A stretch of DNA of 64,000 nt from Pseudomonas paralcaligenes (GTDB lineage Bacteria > Pseudomonadota > Gammaproteobacteria > Pseudomonadales > Pseudomonadaceae): contig NZ_BPFX01000034.1 of assembly GCF_019655855.1 (NCBI RefSeq), positions 1 through 64,000 of the forward strand. Direction: 5' to 3'. Shown piece after piece: positions 28,644 through 37,682 of this stretch. The translations under genes and the position numbers were made by a program. How positions within the stretch are numbered: the first letter of the stretch is position 1; every line of letters begins with the position of its first letter. The notes under the pieces are model-generated. The model saw only the letters and a list, made by a program, of their open reading frames with translations, had not been told where the DNA came from and searched no databases.

Positions 28644-30086
28644 TTGGCGGAACGCAGTATCGGGTTACAGGCATGGATCGACAGATTGAACCAGGCGGAA
28701 CTGCCTGCGCTCGCCGCCGTGGTGCAGGACCTGCATCGCCTGTCCCAGGCCGACCGTGCCTCGGTGCAGCAACTGGCCGACGTGCTGCTGCGCGACGCTT
28801 CGCTGACCTCCAAGGTGCTGCGGGTCGGTAACAGCGCCTACTACAACCCCTCCCAGGAAAGCATCCGCACCATCTCCCGGGCCATCGTGCTGATCGGCTT
28901 CGACAACGTGCGCCTGATCGGCATGTCGGTGTGCCTGATCGACAGCCTGCTGGCGAAGGCGCCGCGCGAGCAGTTGCAGATGCTCCTGGCGCGTTCCTTC
29001 CACGCCGCGGTGCAGGCTCGCAACATCGCCGGCTACGTGTTGAGCCGCAGCGAGGAAGAGGTGTTCATCGCCGCGCTGCTGCACACGGTGGGCGAACTGG
29101 CGTTCTGGGCCAGCGGCGGCGCCCAGGCCGACGAGCTGGCCGTCGCCCTGGAGCGGCCCGGCATGGACCCGGACGAGGCCGTGCGGGAGGTGCTCGGCAC
29201 CAGCTTCCGCCAGTTGACCCAGGGCCTGGTGCGGAGCTGGAACCTGGGCGAACTGGCCGCTTTCGCCCATGGCGGTGGCAACCAGCACGATCCGGCGGTG
29301 CGCGCCATCGGCCTGGGCGTGAAGATCAGCGAAGCGGCGCTGGAGGGCTGGGATTCCCCGGAGATGGAGCAACTGGTGCAGCAGGTGGCCGAGTTCACCG
29401 GCGTCAGCCCCGAGGATGCGCTCAGGCAGGTGCTGGAAAGCGCCCGGGAGACCGTGGAGGTGGCCACTACCTTCGGTGCCGGCCAGCTGTGCCGGCTGAT
29501 TCCCGATACCGATCCGGAGCAGATCCGCCTCCAGCAGCAGGAGCGCAAGGCGCGCCTGCTGCAGCCCGACCAACTGGTGTTGCAACAGGCATTGCAGGAC
29601 CTGGGCATGATGGTCAGCAGCAAGGCCGACGTCGGCATGATCCTCGACACCCTGCTCAAGGGCCTGCACCGGGGCGCCGGGCTGGAGCGGGTGATGCTGG
29701 CGGTGCTGGCCGACGGCCAGACCCGCTTCCGGGTCAAGCGGGCGATAGGCGAGGGTACCGAGCGCTGGCTGAGCGACTTCCAGCTGCCGGCGTCCCAAGT
29801 CGAGCAGCCACACATCTTCAGCTACGTGCTGCGCAACCGCGAGGCGCTGTGGATGGGGGTGCCGGCCAGCTACAACCTGGCCGAGCTGGTGACCCTGCCG
29901 ATGCGCCAGCAGCTGGGGCAGGGCATGTTCTTCATCGCGCCGCTGCTGGCCGGCAGCCGCGAGATCGGCGTGCTGTACGCGGACTGCCGGGTTTCCGGGC
30001 GGGCGCTGAAACACGAGCAGTTCGTCGCCTTCCAGCGCTTCGCCCAGCTGACCGTGCGCTGCCTGGAGGCGCTGGGCAAGCGCTGA
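28644..30086 (+). CDS. HDOD domain protein with C-terminal GAF domain
   Basis: This 480-residue cytoplasmic protein has an N-terminal HDOD domain (about 15-210, with LLRDASLTSKVLRVGNSAYY and ISRAIVLIGFDNVRLIG). HDOD is an HD-type helical domain that has lost the catalytic HD pair and usually acts in signalling. A C-terminal GAF-like domain (about 320-475) may sense a ligand. The start is a TTG at 28644 preceded by an AGG about 9 nt upstream; the nearby ATG at 28625 is out of frame. The partner and signal are unknown. Confidence 0.82.
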   Translation: MAERSIGLQAWIDRLNQAELPALAAVVQDLHRLSQADRASVQQLADVLLRDASLTSKVLRVGNSAYYNPSQESIRTISRAIVLIGFDNVRLIGMSVCLIDSLLAKAPREQLQMLLARSFHAAVQARNIAGYVLSRSEEEVFIAALLHTVGELAFWASGGAQADELAVALERPGMDPDEAVREVLGTSFRQLTQGLVRSWNLGELAAFAHGGGNQHDPAVRAIGLGVKISEAALEGWDSPEMEQLVQQVAEFTGVSPEDALRQVLESARETVEVATTFGAGQLCRLIPDTDPEQIRLQQQERKARLLQPDQLVLQQALQDLGMMVSSKADVGMILDTLLKGLHRGAGLERVMLAVLADGQTRFRVKRAIGEGTERWLSDFQLPASQVEQPHIFSYVLRNREALWMGVPASYNLAELVTLPMRQQLGQGMFFIAPLLAGSREIGVLYADCRVSGRALKHEQFVAFQRFAQLTVRCLEALGKR

Positions 30087-30186
30087 CGACAAGGCCATGT
30101 CCCCGCGTGGCCAAGATCTCTAGCCGAACACTGCAGCTGTCTGCCCTTGGACTATTCCCCTTCCGGCCAGCGCAAGCGCTGTTCAG

Positions 30187-30262
30187 CCCTGCGCGGGATG
30201 ACGAAGTAGGAGTGAAGCCCTTCCGAGAACCGTCATTCCCGCGCAGGCGGGAATCCAGAACA
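30187..30262. repeat. Inverted pair of a dispersed GTCATTCCCGC-type repeat
   Basis: ATTCCCGC-GCAG-GCGGGAAT (30235-30254) is a perfect palindrome within a widespread proteobacterial intergenic repeat. A second, inverted and slightly diverged copy (CCCTGCGCGGGATGAC) lies at 30187-30202. Together they could fold into a long hairpin after the HDOD gene. Confidence 0.65.
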
Positions 30263-30296
30263 TGGCACCAGGTACACAGCCAACGAAAAGCGCCCA

Positions 30297-30536
30297 CGGG
30301 CTAATGCCTGTCAGTTAAGAGAAACGCCGCGATTCCCTGCTGGATCACGGCGTTTTTTCTTGGCTATGCCTGAGTCGGCTGTGGCGAACAGACTCGGCCT
30401 TTGTGGGAGCGGCTGGGCGGCATTCCGATTGGCCGCGATGCTTTGTTGTCAGCCCCGTTCGCGGACAAGTCCGCTCCCACAGGGGCAATGGCGCTCGCCA
30501 GCCAGGGAAATGCCTTAACTGACAGGCATTAGCCCG
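30297..30536. repeat. 240-bp element with perfect 22-bp terminal inverted repeats and internal REP pair
   Basis: The ends 30297-30318 and 30515-30536 are exact inverted copies of 22 bp (inner part TAATGCCTGTCAGTTAA). Inside are a terminator hairpin and two opposed REP-like sequences (30401-30440 and 30457-30482) that begin or end with the GTGGGAGCGG core. There is no coding frame and no clear target duplication. It resembles a MITE or compound REPIN and fills most of the 465-nt gap between the HDOD gene and mltD. Confidence 0.75.
30322..30355 (+). terminator. Rho-independent terminator downstream of the HDOD gene
   Basis: AAACGCCGCGAT / ATCACGGCGTTT forms a 12-bp stem with one mismatch and a 10-nt loop, followed by a T-run. 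It lies inside the 240-bp inverted-repeat element. Confidence 0.7.
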
Positions 30537-30551
30537 AGGGCGGCCTTGTTG

Positions 30552-32135
30552 TCAGTCGAGATACAGCGTGAGGGTCTGCCCAGGCTTGAGCGCGCGGCTG
30601 TCGCTGCGCGGGTTCCAGCGCTGGATGTGCTCGACATTGACCTTGAAGCGCTGGGCGATCAGGTACATGGAGTCGCCGCTCTTGACCTGGTAGTAGGTCA
30701 CGTTCTGCCGCGCCTTGCCGTTGCTGCTGGCGGCCACCGAGTTGCCGGTGCCGCCCGAGCCGCCGCGGATGTCCAGCATCTGGCCGAGGCTCAGCTTGCT
30801 GCCGGCGTTCAGGCCGTTCCAGCGCTGCAGGTCCTTGAGCGAGACGCCGTGGGCATTGGCGATCTGCCAGAGGTTGTCGCCGCGCTTCACCTTGTAGCGC
30901 TGCGGATGGCTGGCGGGCGGAGGCGCCTTGGCCACTTGCTCGTGCAGCGCCCGCACCGGCTCGCGCCCGCCCGCGGACGGGATGGTGAGGACCTGGCCGA
31001 CCCGCAGGTTGTTGCCGCTCAGCTTGTTGACGTCCTTAAGGGCGTTCACCGTCAGGTGGTGGCGGTTGGCGATGCTGTGCAGGTTGTCGCCCGCGCGCAC
31101 CCGGTATTCCTGCCACTGCACAAGTTCCTGGGGCTTCATCAGCGAGAGGCTGGCGTTGAACTGCTCGGCCTTGTCGATGGGCACCAGCAGGTGCTGTGGG
31201 CCGTCCATGGTAATGCCTTTCTTGAAGGCCGGGTTGAGGCTCTCCAGTTCGTCCTCTTCCATGTCGACCATGGCCGCCAGCCGCGCCAGGTCCAGCCCCG
31301 GCTTGCTCGCCACCTGCTGGAAGTAGGGCTCGTTGGCGATGGGGTTGAGGGCGACGCCGTAGGCCTCCGGCGACATGACGATCTGCGACAGGGCCAGCAG
31401 CTTGGGCACGTAGTCCTGGGTTTCCTTGGGCAGCGGCAGGTTCCAGTAGTCGGTCGGCAGGCCGAGCTTCTGGTTGCGCTCGATGGCCCGGCTCACGGTG
31501 CCCTCGCCGGCGTTGTAGGCGGCCAGCGCCAGCAGCCAGTCGCCGTTGAACATGTCGTGCAGGCGGGTGAGGTAGCTCAGCGCGGCGTTGGTCGAGGCGG
31601 TGATGTCGCGGCGGCCGTCGTACCAGTTGGTCTGGCGCAGGTTGAAGTGGCGGCCGGTGGAGGGGATGAACTGCCACAGGCCGACCGCGTGGCTGCGCGA
31701 GTAGGCGTAGGGGTTGTAGGCGCTCTCGATCACCGGCAGCAGGGCCAGCTCCATCGGCATCTTGCGCTCTTCCAGGCGCTCGACCACGTAGTGGATATAG
31801 AGGCTGCCGCGGGTGCTGGCGTTTTCCAGGAAGGAGGGGTTGCTGACGAACCACAGGCGCTGGTTCTCGATGCGCGGGTTGATGCCGATCTCGTCTTGCA
31901 GCCCGAAGCCGTCGCGCATCCGCACCCAGATGTCCTTGGGCACTTCCGGCTCGACCGCTTCGGCGAGCCATTGCGGCTCCTGCTGCAGGGTCACGGCGGG
32001 GTCGGTATCGCGGCTCTGCTCGACCGGAGCCGTGCTCTGGCAGCCTGCCAGGCCCATGCATGCCATTACCGCCAGAGCCCTTGCCCGTCGCGTCAGTTCC
32101 GTTGAATCAAGGGTTCCGAAAGGTAATAAAAACAT
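30552..32135 (-). CDS. mltD: Membrane-bound lytic murein transglycosylase D
   Basis: This 527-residue lipoprotein cleaves peptidoglycan glycan strands to 1,6-anhydro products. It has a lipobox LAGC (29-32), an SLT transglycosylase domain with the catalytic Glu in LLPVIESAYNPYAYS and the downstream HAVGLWQFIPSTGR, and three C-terminal LysM domains that bind peptidoglycan (YRVRAGDNLHSIANRH; YKVKRGDNLWQIANAH; YQVKSGDSMYLIAQRF). The start ATG at 32135 lacks an obvious ribosome site, but a well-formed sigma70 promoter lies just upstream. It follows gloB on the same strand. Confidence 0.94.
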   Translation of the reverse strand: MFLLPFGTLDSTELTRRARALAVMACMGLAGCQSTAPVEQSRDTDPAVTLQQEPQWLAEAVEPEVPKDIWVRMRDGFGLQDEIGINPRIENQRLWFVSNPSFLENASTRGSLYIHYVVERLEERKMPMELALLPVIESAYNPYAYSRSHAVGLWQFIPSTGRHFNLRQTNWYDGRRDITASTNAALSYLTRLHDMFNGDWLLALAAYNAGEGTVSRAIERNQKLGLPTDYWNLPLPKETQDYVPKLLALSQIVMSPEAYGVALNPIANEPYFQQVASKPGLDLARLAAMVDMEEDELESLNPAFKKGITMDGPQHLLVPIDKAEQFNASLSLMKPQELVQWQEYRVRAGDNLHSIANRHHLTVNALKDVNKLSGNNLRVGQVLTIPSAGGREPVRALHEQVAKAPPPASHPQRYKVKRGDNLWQIANAHGVSLKDLQRWNGLNAGSKLSLGQMLDIRGGSGGTGNSVAASSNGKARQNVTYYQVKSGDSMYLIAQRFKVNVEHIQRWNPRSDSRALKPGQTLTLYLD

Positions 32136-32172
32136 TGTTATCTAGTATCTGTCGGCCCAAAAAAGTGGAGGG

Positions 32173-32201
32173 ATTCTAGAAACGGCCCCCAGGGTGGTCA
32201 A
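32173..32201 (-). promoter_or_regulatory. Sigma70 promoter of mltD
   Basis: On the minus strand, TTGACC (32196-32201) and TAGAAT (32173-32178) are separated by exactly 17 bp. The inferred transcript starts near 32166, about 30 nt before the mltD start codon. Confidence 0.8.
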
Positions 32202-32227
32202 GTTTTCACCAGCCCGCCGACGGGTCG

Positions 32228-33010
32228 CTAGGCCACCTTGAACTGGTCCTTCCAGCCGCGCAGCGCAGCGAAGACCTCGTCTTCCGTACGCTGCCGGGCG
32301 CCGTCCCGCTCGTCGATTTTTTCTTTAATGGATGTTTCGCGGCAGCGCAGGAAGGGGTTGGTCGCCTTCTCCAGGGCGATGGTCGACGGCAAGCTGATCC
32401 GCCCGGCCGCACGCCAGGCGCTGACCTCCTCGAAGCGTTGCGCGACGGCCGTATTGCCCGGCTCCGCGGCGCGTGCGAAGTGCAGGTTGCTCAGGGTGTA
32501 TTCGTGGGCGCAGTAGACGCGGGTGGCGTCCGGCAGGGCGGCCAGGCGCCGCAGCGACATGTTCATCTGCTGCGGCGTGCCCTCGAACAGCCGGCCGCAG
32601 CCGGCGGCGAACAGGGTGTCGCCGGAGAACAGCCAGCCTTCCTCGGCCTGGTAGTAGGCGATATGGCCCAGGGTATGGCCGGGCACCGCGTGGACGACGA
32701 AGTCGCGGCCGAGCACCTCGATCCGCGCGCCGTCGTCGAGCGCCACGTCGCGGGACGGGGTGTTCTCCCGCGCGGGGCCGGATACCCGGGCGCCGGTGGC
32801 GTCCTTGAGCCGGGTCACGCCGCCCACGTGGTCGGGGTGGTGGTGAGTGACGAGGATGTCGTCGAGCCGCCAGTCCGGGTGGGCGGCCAGCCAGTCCAGC
32901 ACCGGCTGGGCATCGCCCGGGTCGACCACGGCGCAGCGGCGGGTGGTGGTGTCCTGCAGCAGCCAGATGTAGTTGTCGCTGAAGGCGGGAAGGGCATCGA
33001 TCCGGTACAT
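32228..33010 (-). CDS. gloB: Hydroxyacylglutathione hydrolase (glyoxalase II)
   Basis: This 260-residue metallo-beta-lactamase-fold enzyme hydrolyses S-lactoylglutathione to lactate and glutathione. The zinc motif THHHPDH (55-61) is intact, with further metal-ligand segments [15 protein letters not shown] and CAHEYT. The start [16 protein letters not shown] at 33010 matches the family length. An ATG at 33025 would add five residues. It is divergent from the methyltransferase gene, as in P. aeruginosa. Confidence 0.94.
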   Translation of the reverse strand: MYRIDALPAFSDNYIWLLQDTTTRRCAVVDPGDAQPVLDWLAAHPDWRLDDILVTHHHPDHVGGVTRLKDATGARVSGPARENTPSRDVALDDGARIEVLGRDFVVHAVPGHTLGHIAYYQAEEGWLFSGDTLFAAGCGRLFEGTPQQMNMSLRRLAALPDATRVYCAHEYTLSNLHFARAAEPGNTAVAQRFEEVSAWRAAGRISLPSTIALEKATNPFLRCRETSIKEKIDERDGARQRTEDEVFAALRGWKDQFKVA

Positions 33011-33224
33011 GTTCGGGGTCGCCATTTGGGGAGCAATGGCGCATCTTAAGCGCAACAACCTGCCACGATCTGCTGCGCGTCGGCCAAACGATGGAGAAAG
33101 CGTCCTCGGAGTGTTCATTTATCACTCGTAAACTGCGCTTCCTCGGCTACTTCTGCATCGTTCATCCCTGGATCGCGAGATCGATTGGCGAGGCCTTACG
33201 TCCTGCTTGTTCATGGAGGCTGCG

Positions 33225-33980
33225 ATGAGCGAACCCTTCGCCCAGGCCGATGCCGACTGGCTGCAACTGACCCGCGCCGCCCGCGAATGGCTGGCCTCGC
33301 CCCACGGCGAGCTGCTGTTGATGGAGGAACGGCAGGCGCTGGACGAGGAGCTGGCGCGCTATTTCGGCGGCTATCTGGTGCACTACGGCCCGGCCGAGGC
33401 CGAGCCGCCCAGCGCGCCGCAGATCCGCTGCAACGTCCGCCTGGGCGCGCCGCTGGCCGGCGTGCACATCGCCTGCGAGGAGCAGGCCTGGCCATTGGGC
33501 GAGCACGCCGCCGACGTGGTGGTGCTGCAGCACGGGCTGGACTTCTGCCTCTCGCCCCACGGCCTGCTGCGCGAGGCGGCGCGCAGCGTGCGCCCCGGCG
33601 GCCACCTGCTGATCACCGGGGTCAACCCCTGGAGTACCTGGGGGCTGCGCCACTACTTCGCCCGCGACGGCTTTCGCCAGGCCCGCTGCATCTCGCCCAG
33701 CCGCCTGGCGGACTGGCTCAGCCTGCTGGGCTTCGCGCTGGAGAAACGCCGCTTCGGGTGCTATCGTCCGCCGCTTTCCGCGCCGGCCTGGCAGGCGCGG
33801 CTGGCCGGACTGGAGCGCTGGGGCGCGCGCATGCACGCGCCTGGCGCAGGGTTCTACCTGCTGGTGGCACGCAAGCTGGTGGTCGGCCTGCGGCCGCTGC
33901 GCCCGCCGCAGCGCGCCAGCATGGGCAAGCTGGTGCCGATGCCCGTGGCCAAGGTCAGCCGGCGCGATTCCGAGGAATAG
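33225..33980 (+). CDS. SAM-dependent methyltransferase-like protein
   Basis: This 251-residue protein has a class I methyltransferase-like core (about 55-150), with ADVVVLQHGLDFCLSPHGLL and a motif-III-like VRPGGHLLITGVNPWS. The usual glycine-rich motif I is weak (VRLGAPLAGVHIAC), so SAM binding is not assured. The ATG at 33225 has GGAGG 5 nt upstream. Its place between gloB and rnhA is conserved in Pseudomonas. The substrate is unknown. Confidence 0.8.
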   Translation: MSEPFAQADADWLQLTRAAREWLASPHGELLLMEERQALDEELARYFGGYLVHYGPAEAEPPSAPQIRCNVRLGAPLAGVHIACEEQAWPLGEHAADVVVLQHGLDFCLSPHGLLREAARSVRPGGHLLITGVNPWSTWGLRHYFARDGFRQARCISPSRLADWLSLLGFALEKRRFGCYRPPLSAPAWQARLAGLERWGARMHAPGAGFYLLVARKLVVGLRPLRPPQRASMGKLVPMPVAKVSRRDSEE

Positions 33981-34049
33981 GGCCGGTTGGTGTTTGTCAC
34001 GGCCCCTCCAGTTGCGCGTTGAAACGCCAACAGACCTGCAGAGCATTCG

Positions 34050-34505
34050 ATGAGCGAAGAAATAGTCGAGATCTATACCGATGGCGCCTGCAAGGGCAAT
34101 CCCGGTCCCGGTGGCTGGGGTGCGCTGCTGATCTACAAGGGTGCGGAGAAGGAGCTGTGGGGCGGCGAGCCCAACACCACCAACAACCGCATGGAGCTGA
34201 TGGCGGCGATCTGCGCGCTGATCGCCCTGACCCGGCCTTGCCGGGTGCGCCTGGTCACCGACTCGCAGTACGTGATGAAGGGCATCCAGGAGTGGATGCC
34301 GAACTGGAAGAAGCGCGGCTGGAAGACCTCCACCAAGGAGCCGGTGAAGAACGCCGACCTGTGGCAGGCGCTGGACGAGCAGGTCAACCGCCATCAGGTC
34401 GAGTGGCGCTGGGTGCGCGGCCACACCGGCCACCCCGGCAACGAAAAGGCCGACCAGCTGGCCAACCGCGGCGTGGACGAAGTGCGGGCGATGAAGTCCG
34501 CATAG
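34050..34505 (+). CDS. rnhA: Ribonuclease HI
   Basis: This 151-residue endonuclease cuts the RNA strand of RNA-DNA hybrids. The catalytic acidic residues Asp11, Glu49, Asp71 and Asp135 are present, with His125 in the flexible loop ([13 protein letters not shown]) and the basic protrusion helix [11 protein letters not shown]. In P. aeruginosa dnaQ follows rnhA; here a REP sequence and an unrelated gene follow instead. Confidence 0.96.
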   Translation: MSEEIVEIYTDGACKGNPGPGGWGALLIYKGAEKELWGGEPNTTNNRMELMAAICALIALTRPCRVRLVTDSQYVMKGIQEWMPNWKKRGWKTSTKEPVKNADLWQALDEQVNRHQVEWRWVRGHTGHPGNEKADQLANRGVDEVRAMKSA

Positions 34506-34511
34506 CCTCCC

Positions 34512-34534
34512 GTGGGAGCGGCCTTGGCCGCGAA
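34512..34534 (+). repeat. Single REP sequence after rnhA
   Basis: This is a GTGGGAGCGGCCTTGGCCGC core with a short extension, the same REP family as at 42088, 55432 and 60025. It marks the point where gene order departs from the dnaQ neighbour expected in P. aeruginosa. Confidence 0.8.
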
Positions 34535-34705
34535 GTTTGCGGATGAAACCGGATCGTCGTCCCCCGCACATGCAGAATTGCGCTGCCTGCGCGCTATCGA
34601 GACATGGCCTTTCCCTTCCGTTGACCTCCGTCATGGCGCCGATCCCGTCCGGCCGCATCATGGCTGCGACATAGGTATCGCACGCCGGGGCGCCGAGGAG
34701 AGAAC

Positions 34706-35146
34706 ATGCTGTACCTGCTGCTGAAATTCACCCACCTGGCGGCGGCCGCCTGCTTCATCGGCGGCGTGTTCTTCGAGGTGATGATCCTCAGCCGCGCCGC
34801 CCGCACCCTGGAGCCCGCGCCGCGCGAGCAACTGTCCAAGGCCCTGGGCCAGCGCGCCCGCCAGGTCATGCACTGGGTGGTGCTGGCGCTGTACGGCGCC
34901 GGCCTGGGGCTGGCCTGGCACTACCGGAGCGCGCTGGCGCAGCCCTTCGCCAGCAGCTTCGGCACCCTGCTGACCCTGAAGATCTGCCTGGCCCTGAGCA
35001 TCCTCGGCCACTTTCTCGGCGTGGTCTTCCTGATGCGCACCGGACGCATGACCCCGGCCCGCTCGCGATTGATCCACCTCAGCGTGCTGGTGCAGATGCT
35101 CGGCATCCTGTTCCTGGCCAAGGCGATGTTCGTGCTGAGCTGGTAG
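34706..35146 (+). CDS. Four-helix membrane protein, CopD-like (first of two paralogues)
   Basis: This 146-residue protein is almost entirely membrane: helices at about 4-26, 53-71, 83-107 and 122-143. Its sequence is plainly paralogous to the product of 38361-38804: both have IGGVFFEVMIL or IGTVFFEVLIL, SFGTLLTLKI, a His in LGHF, a His in the last helix (IHLSV) and end in LSW. Conserved membrane His residues (FTHLAAA, LGHF, IHLSV) could bind heme or copper, as in the CopD/cytochrome b561-like families. Substrate and function are unknown. A weak FNR-like box lies at 34621-34634. Confidence 0.75.
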   Translation: MLYLLLKFTHLAAAACFIGGVFFEVMILSRAARTLEPAPREQLSKALGQRARQVMHWVVLALYGAGLGLAWHYRSALAQPFASSFGTLLTLKICLALSILGHFLGVVFLMRTGRMTPARSRLIHLSVLVQMLGILFLAKAMFVLSW

Positions 35147-35150
35147 CCGC

Positions 35151-35864
35151 TCAGAAGGTGCGGGTGGCGGCGCTCGCCAGCTGCTGCAGGTAGGGCAGGT
35201 CGCACACCACCCACTGGCGCAGGCGGCCGCGCACCCGGCCGGCCTGCTGCCAGTCGGACAGCAGGCGGCTGAGCGATTCCGGGCGGATGCCCAGGTGGGT
35301 GGCGAGCTGGCGCTGGCTGATCGGCAGGCTGAGGTTGTCGCCCTGGCGCCGGTGCAGGCCGAGCAGGTAGGCGGCCAGGCGCTGGGATGCCGAGCTGGCG
35401 GTCAGCCAGTCCACTTCGTTGACTTGGCGATAGAGGCGCAGGCTGAGGCTTTCCAGCATGCGCATGGCCAGCGGCGGGTGGCTCTCGCAGGCCTTGCGCA
35501 GCGCCGCCCGGCCCAGGCGGTAGAAGGCGCTGTCGCACTGGGCACGGGCATTCATCGGGTAGCGGCCGTGGGGCATGAACATGGCCGCCTCGGCGATCAG
35601 CTGGCCGTCGCGGAACAGGTGGAAGACCCGCTCCTCGCCCTCGCTGGTGAATCGCATCATCTCCACGCAGCCCTGGCGCACCAGCAGGAAGTGCTCGGCC
35701 GCCTCGCCCTCGCGGAACAGCAGTTCGCCGGCTTCGGCCCGCAGGCAGGTGGCCGAGGCGGTGAGGGCCGCCATCAGCTCGGCGGGCAGGTCGGCGAACA
35801 GGGGAACTGACGACAGCAGCTGGCGGCATTCGCCGCAATCTGCCCGGGACTTAACATTTGTCAT
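35151..35864 (-). CDS. Crp/Fnr family transcription regulator
   Basis: This 237-residue regulator has an N-terminal cyclic-nucleotide-fold sensor domain (about 20-145, with FREGEAAEHFLLVRQGCVEM) and a C-terminal winged helix (PISQRQLATHLGIRPESLSR). The N-terminus carries two Cys (SRADCGECRQ, positions 10 and 13) and Cys38, fewer than the four of true FNR/ANR, so a canonical 4Fe-4S cluster is doubtful. It reads towards the first CopD-like gene (stop-to-stop gap of 4 nt) and is divergent from the ABC operon, which it probably controls. Confidence 0.85.
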   Translation of the reverse strand: MTNVKSRADCGECRQLLSSVPLFADLPAELMAALTASATCLRAEAGELLFREGEAAEHFLLVRQGCVEMMRFTSEGEERVFHLFRDGQLIAEAAMFMPHGRYPMNARAQCDSAFYRLGRAALRKACESHPPLAMRMLESLSLRLYRQVNEVDWLTASSASQRLAAYLLGLHRRQGDNLSLPISQRQLATHLGIRPESLSRLLSDWQQAGRVRGRLRQWVVCDLPYLQQLASAATRTF

Positions 35865-35898
35865 TGGTAGCTGGCGTGCCGGCGGTGATGATGCGCGA

Positions 35899-36912
35899 AT
35901 GAAGATAAGACTTATTCGCGAATCATTCAATCGACGTGCCGCCCGGCTGCTCGTCTCCCTGTGGCTGGCCGGCTGCGCCGCCTCGCTCGCGCCTGCCGTG
36001 GCCGCTAAGGAGGAGGTCCTGCGCCTGGCCGGTCCTGCCGCGGTGGTCAGCTTCCCGCTGCTGCACATGGTCGAGAGCGGGGCGCTGGAGGAGCATGCGC
36101 AGCGGGTCGAGTTCCGCCTGTGGCAGAACCCGGACCAACTGCGCGTGCTGCTGGCCAACGACGAGATCGACTACAGTGCGGCGCCGGTCAACCTGCCGGC
36201 GCTGATGGCCGGGCGTGGCCAGCCGGTGCGCCTGCTCAACGTGTCGGTGTGGGGCATCATCTGGCTGGTCAGCCGCGACCCGGCGGTGCAGGGCTTCGCC
36301 GACCTGAAGGGCAAGGAACTGGCGCTGCCGTTCCAGCGCGACCTGCCGGCGATCCTGGTCGACGAACTGCTGCTCAGCCACGGCCTGCAGGCGGGACGCG
36401 ACCTGACCCTGCGCCCGGTACGCGACGGCCAGGACGCCCAGGCGCTGCTGCTGGCCGGCCGCGCCGACCACGCGCTGCTGGTGGAGCCCGCCGTGTCGCT
36501 GCTGCTGTGGCGCAACCAGCAGCAGAAGGGCGCGCCGCTGTTCCGCGTGCAGAGCCTGGAAAGCGCCTGGAAGCAATCTTTCCCCGCGCAGCCCGAACTG
36601 CCCCAGGCCGGGCTGATGGCCAGCGCGCGGATGGCCGACCGGCGCGAGCTGGCCCGCGCCGTGGTCGAGGCCTATGACGAGTCCGCGCGCTGGTGCAGCG
36701 CCCGGGCCCGCGAATGCGCGGAGCTGGTCCACCGGCACCTGCCGCACCTGCCGGTCGCGGCCATCGAGCAGTCCATCCGTGTCACCCGCCTGGAAAGCCG
36801 CACCGCCAGCGAGGCCCGCGAGCCGCTGGAGGCGCTCTACCGGCTGATCGCCGAGCGCCATCCCCAGGCCATCGGCGGTGCGATGCCGGCCGCCGGCTTC
36901 TACGGGCCGTGA
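35899..36912 (+). CDS. NitT/TauT-type ABC transporter substrate-binding lipoprotein
   Basis: This 337-residue protein has a lipobox LAGC (23-26) after a basic N-terminus, so it is probably a lipid-anchored binding protein. The fold is the NMT1/TauA type: LRLAGPAAVVSFPLLHMVE, then FRLWQNPDQLRVLLANDEIDYSAAP in which the ligand lobe is reached, and FADLKGKELALPFQRD. The ligand cannot be told from sequence; relatives bind nitrate, taurine, thiamine precursors and other small anions. It is the first gene of a tight operon with permease and ATPase. Confidence 0.83.
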   Translation: MKIRLIRESFNRRAARLLVSLWLAGCAASLAPAVAAKEEVLRLAGPAAVVSFPLLHMVESGALEEHAQRVEFRLWQNPDQLRVLLANDEIDYSAAPVNLPALMAGRGQPVRLLNVSVWGIIWLVSRDPAVQGFADLKGKELALPFQRDLPAILVDELLLSHGLQAGRDLTLRPVRDGQDAQALLLAGRADHALLVEPAVSLLLWRNQQQKGAPLFRVQSLESAWKQSFPAQPELPQAGLMASARMADRRELARAVVEAYDESARWCSARARECAELVHRHLPHLPVAAIEQSIRVTRLESRTASEAREPLEALYRLIAERHPQAIGGAMPAAGFYGP

Positions 36913-36914
36913 CG

Positions 36915-37682
36915 ATGAACGATATCCGACCCACCTCCCGGCGCTGGGCGCTGCTCGGTGGCGCGCTGATTCTGCTCGGCTGGCAGTTGCTGGCGATGCG
37001 CCTCGGCCCGCTGCTGATGGCGACGCCGCTGCAGACGCTGGACGCCATGTGGCGGCTGCCGTTCGAGGCCGACTTCCGCCTGCACGCCGGCGCCAGCCTG
37101 CTGCGTATTGGCCTGGGCGTCGGCCTGGGCTGCCTGCTCGGTTTCTGCCTGGGCCTGCTGGCCGGGCTGGATGCGCGCCTGCGCGGCCTGCTGGAGCCGC
37201 TGCGCTGGCTGCTGATGGCCACGCCGCCTGTGGTGGTGGTCGTGCTGGCCATGCTCTGGTTCGGCCTGGGTTCGGCGATGGTGGTGTTCATCAGCGTGCT
37301 GATGCTGGCGCCCGGCATGTACGTGAACACGGTCAAGGGCATGCTGATGGTGGACCGCGGCCTGCTGGAGATGGCCCGGGTGTACCGCTTCGGGCCGTGG
37401 CAGAAGCTGCGTCATCTCTATGTGCCCGCCCTGGCGGCGCCGCTTGGCGCGGCACTGCTGATCGCCACTTGCGGCGGCGTGCGCCTGGTGGTGATGGCCG
37501 AGGTGCTGGGCGCCGAGAGCGGCGCCGGCTTCGCCCTGGCCAACGCGCGCAGCACCTTCGACAGCGCCGGGCTGTACGCCTGGACCCTGCTGATCCTGCT
37601 GCTGGTGGCGGGTCTGGAGTTCGCCCTGTTGCAGCCGCTGCAACGGCGCATGGGGCGCTGGCAGGAGCCCGCCCATGCTTGA
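36915..37682 (+). CDS. ABC transporter permease
   Basis: This 255-residue inner-membrane protein has six predicted helices and the permease loop ARVYRFGPWQKLRHLYVPA, in the SsuC/TauC family (BPD_transp_1). It starts 3 nt after the stop of the binding-protein gene and overlaps the ATPase gene by 8 nt. It would form the homodimeric pore of the importer. Confidence 0.87.
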   Translation: MNDIRPTSRRWALLGGALILLGWQLLAMRLGPLLMATPLQTLDAMWRLPFEADFRLHAGASLLRIGLGVGLGCLLGFCLGLLAGLDARLRGLLEPLRWLLMATPPVVVVVLAMLWFGLGSAMVVFISVLMLAPGMYVNTVKGMLMVDRGLLEMARVYRFGPWQKLRHLYVPALAAPLGAALLIATCGGVRLVVMAEVLGAESGAGFALANARSTFDSAGLYAWTLLILLLVAGLEFALLQPLQRRMGRWQEPAHA

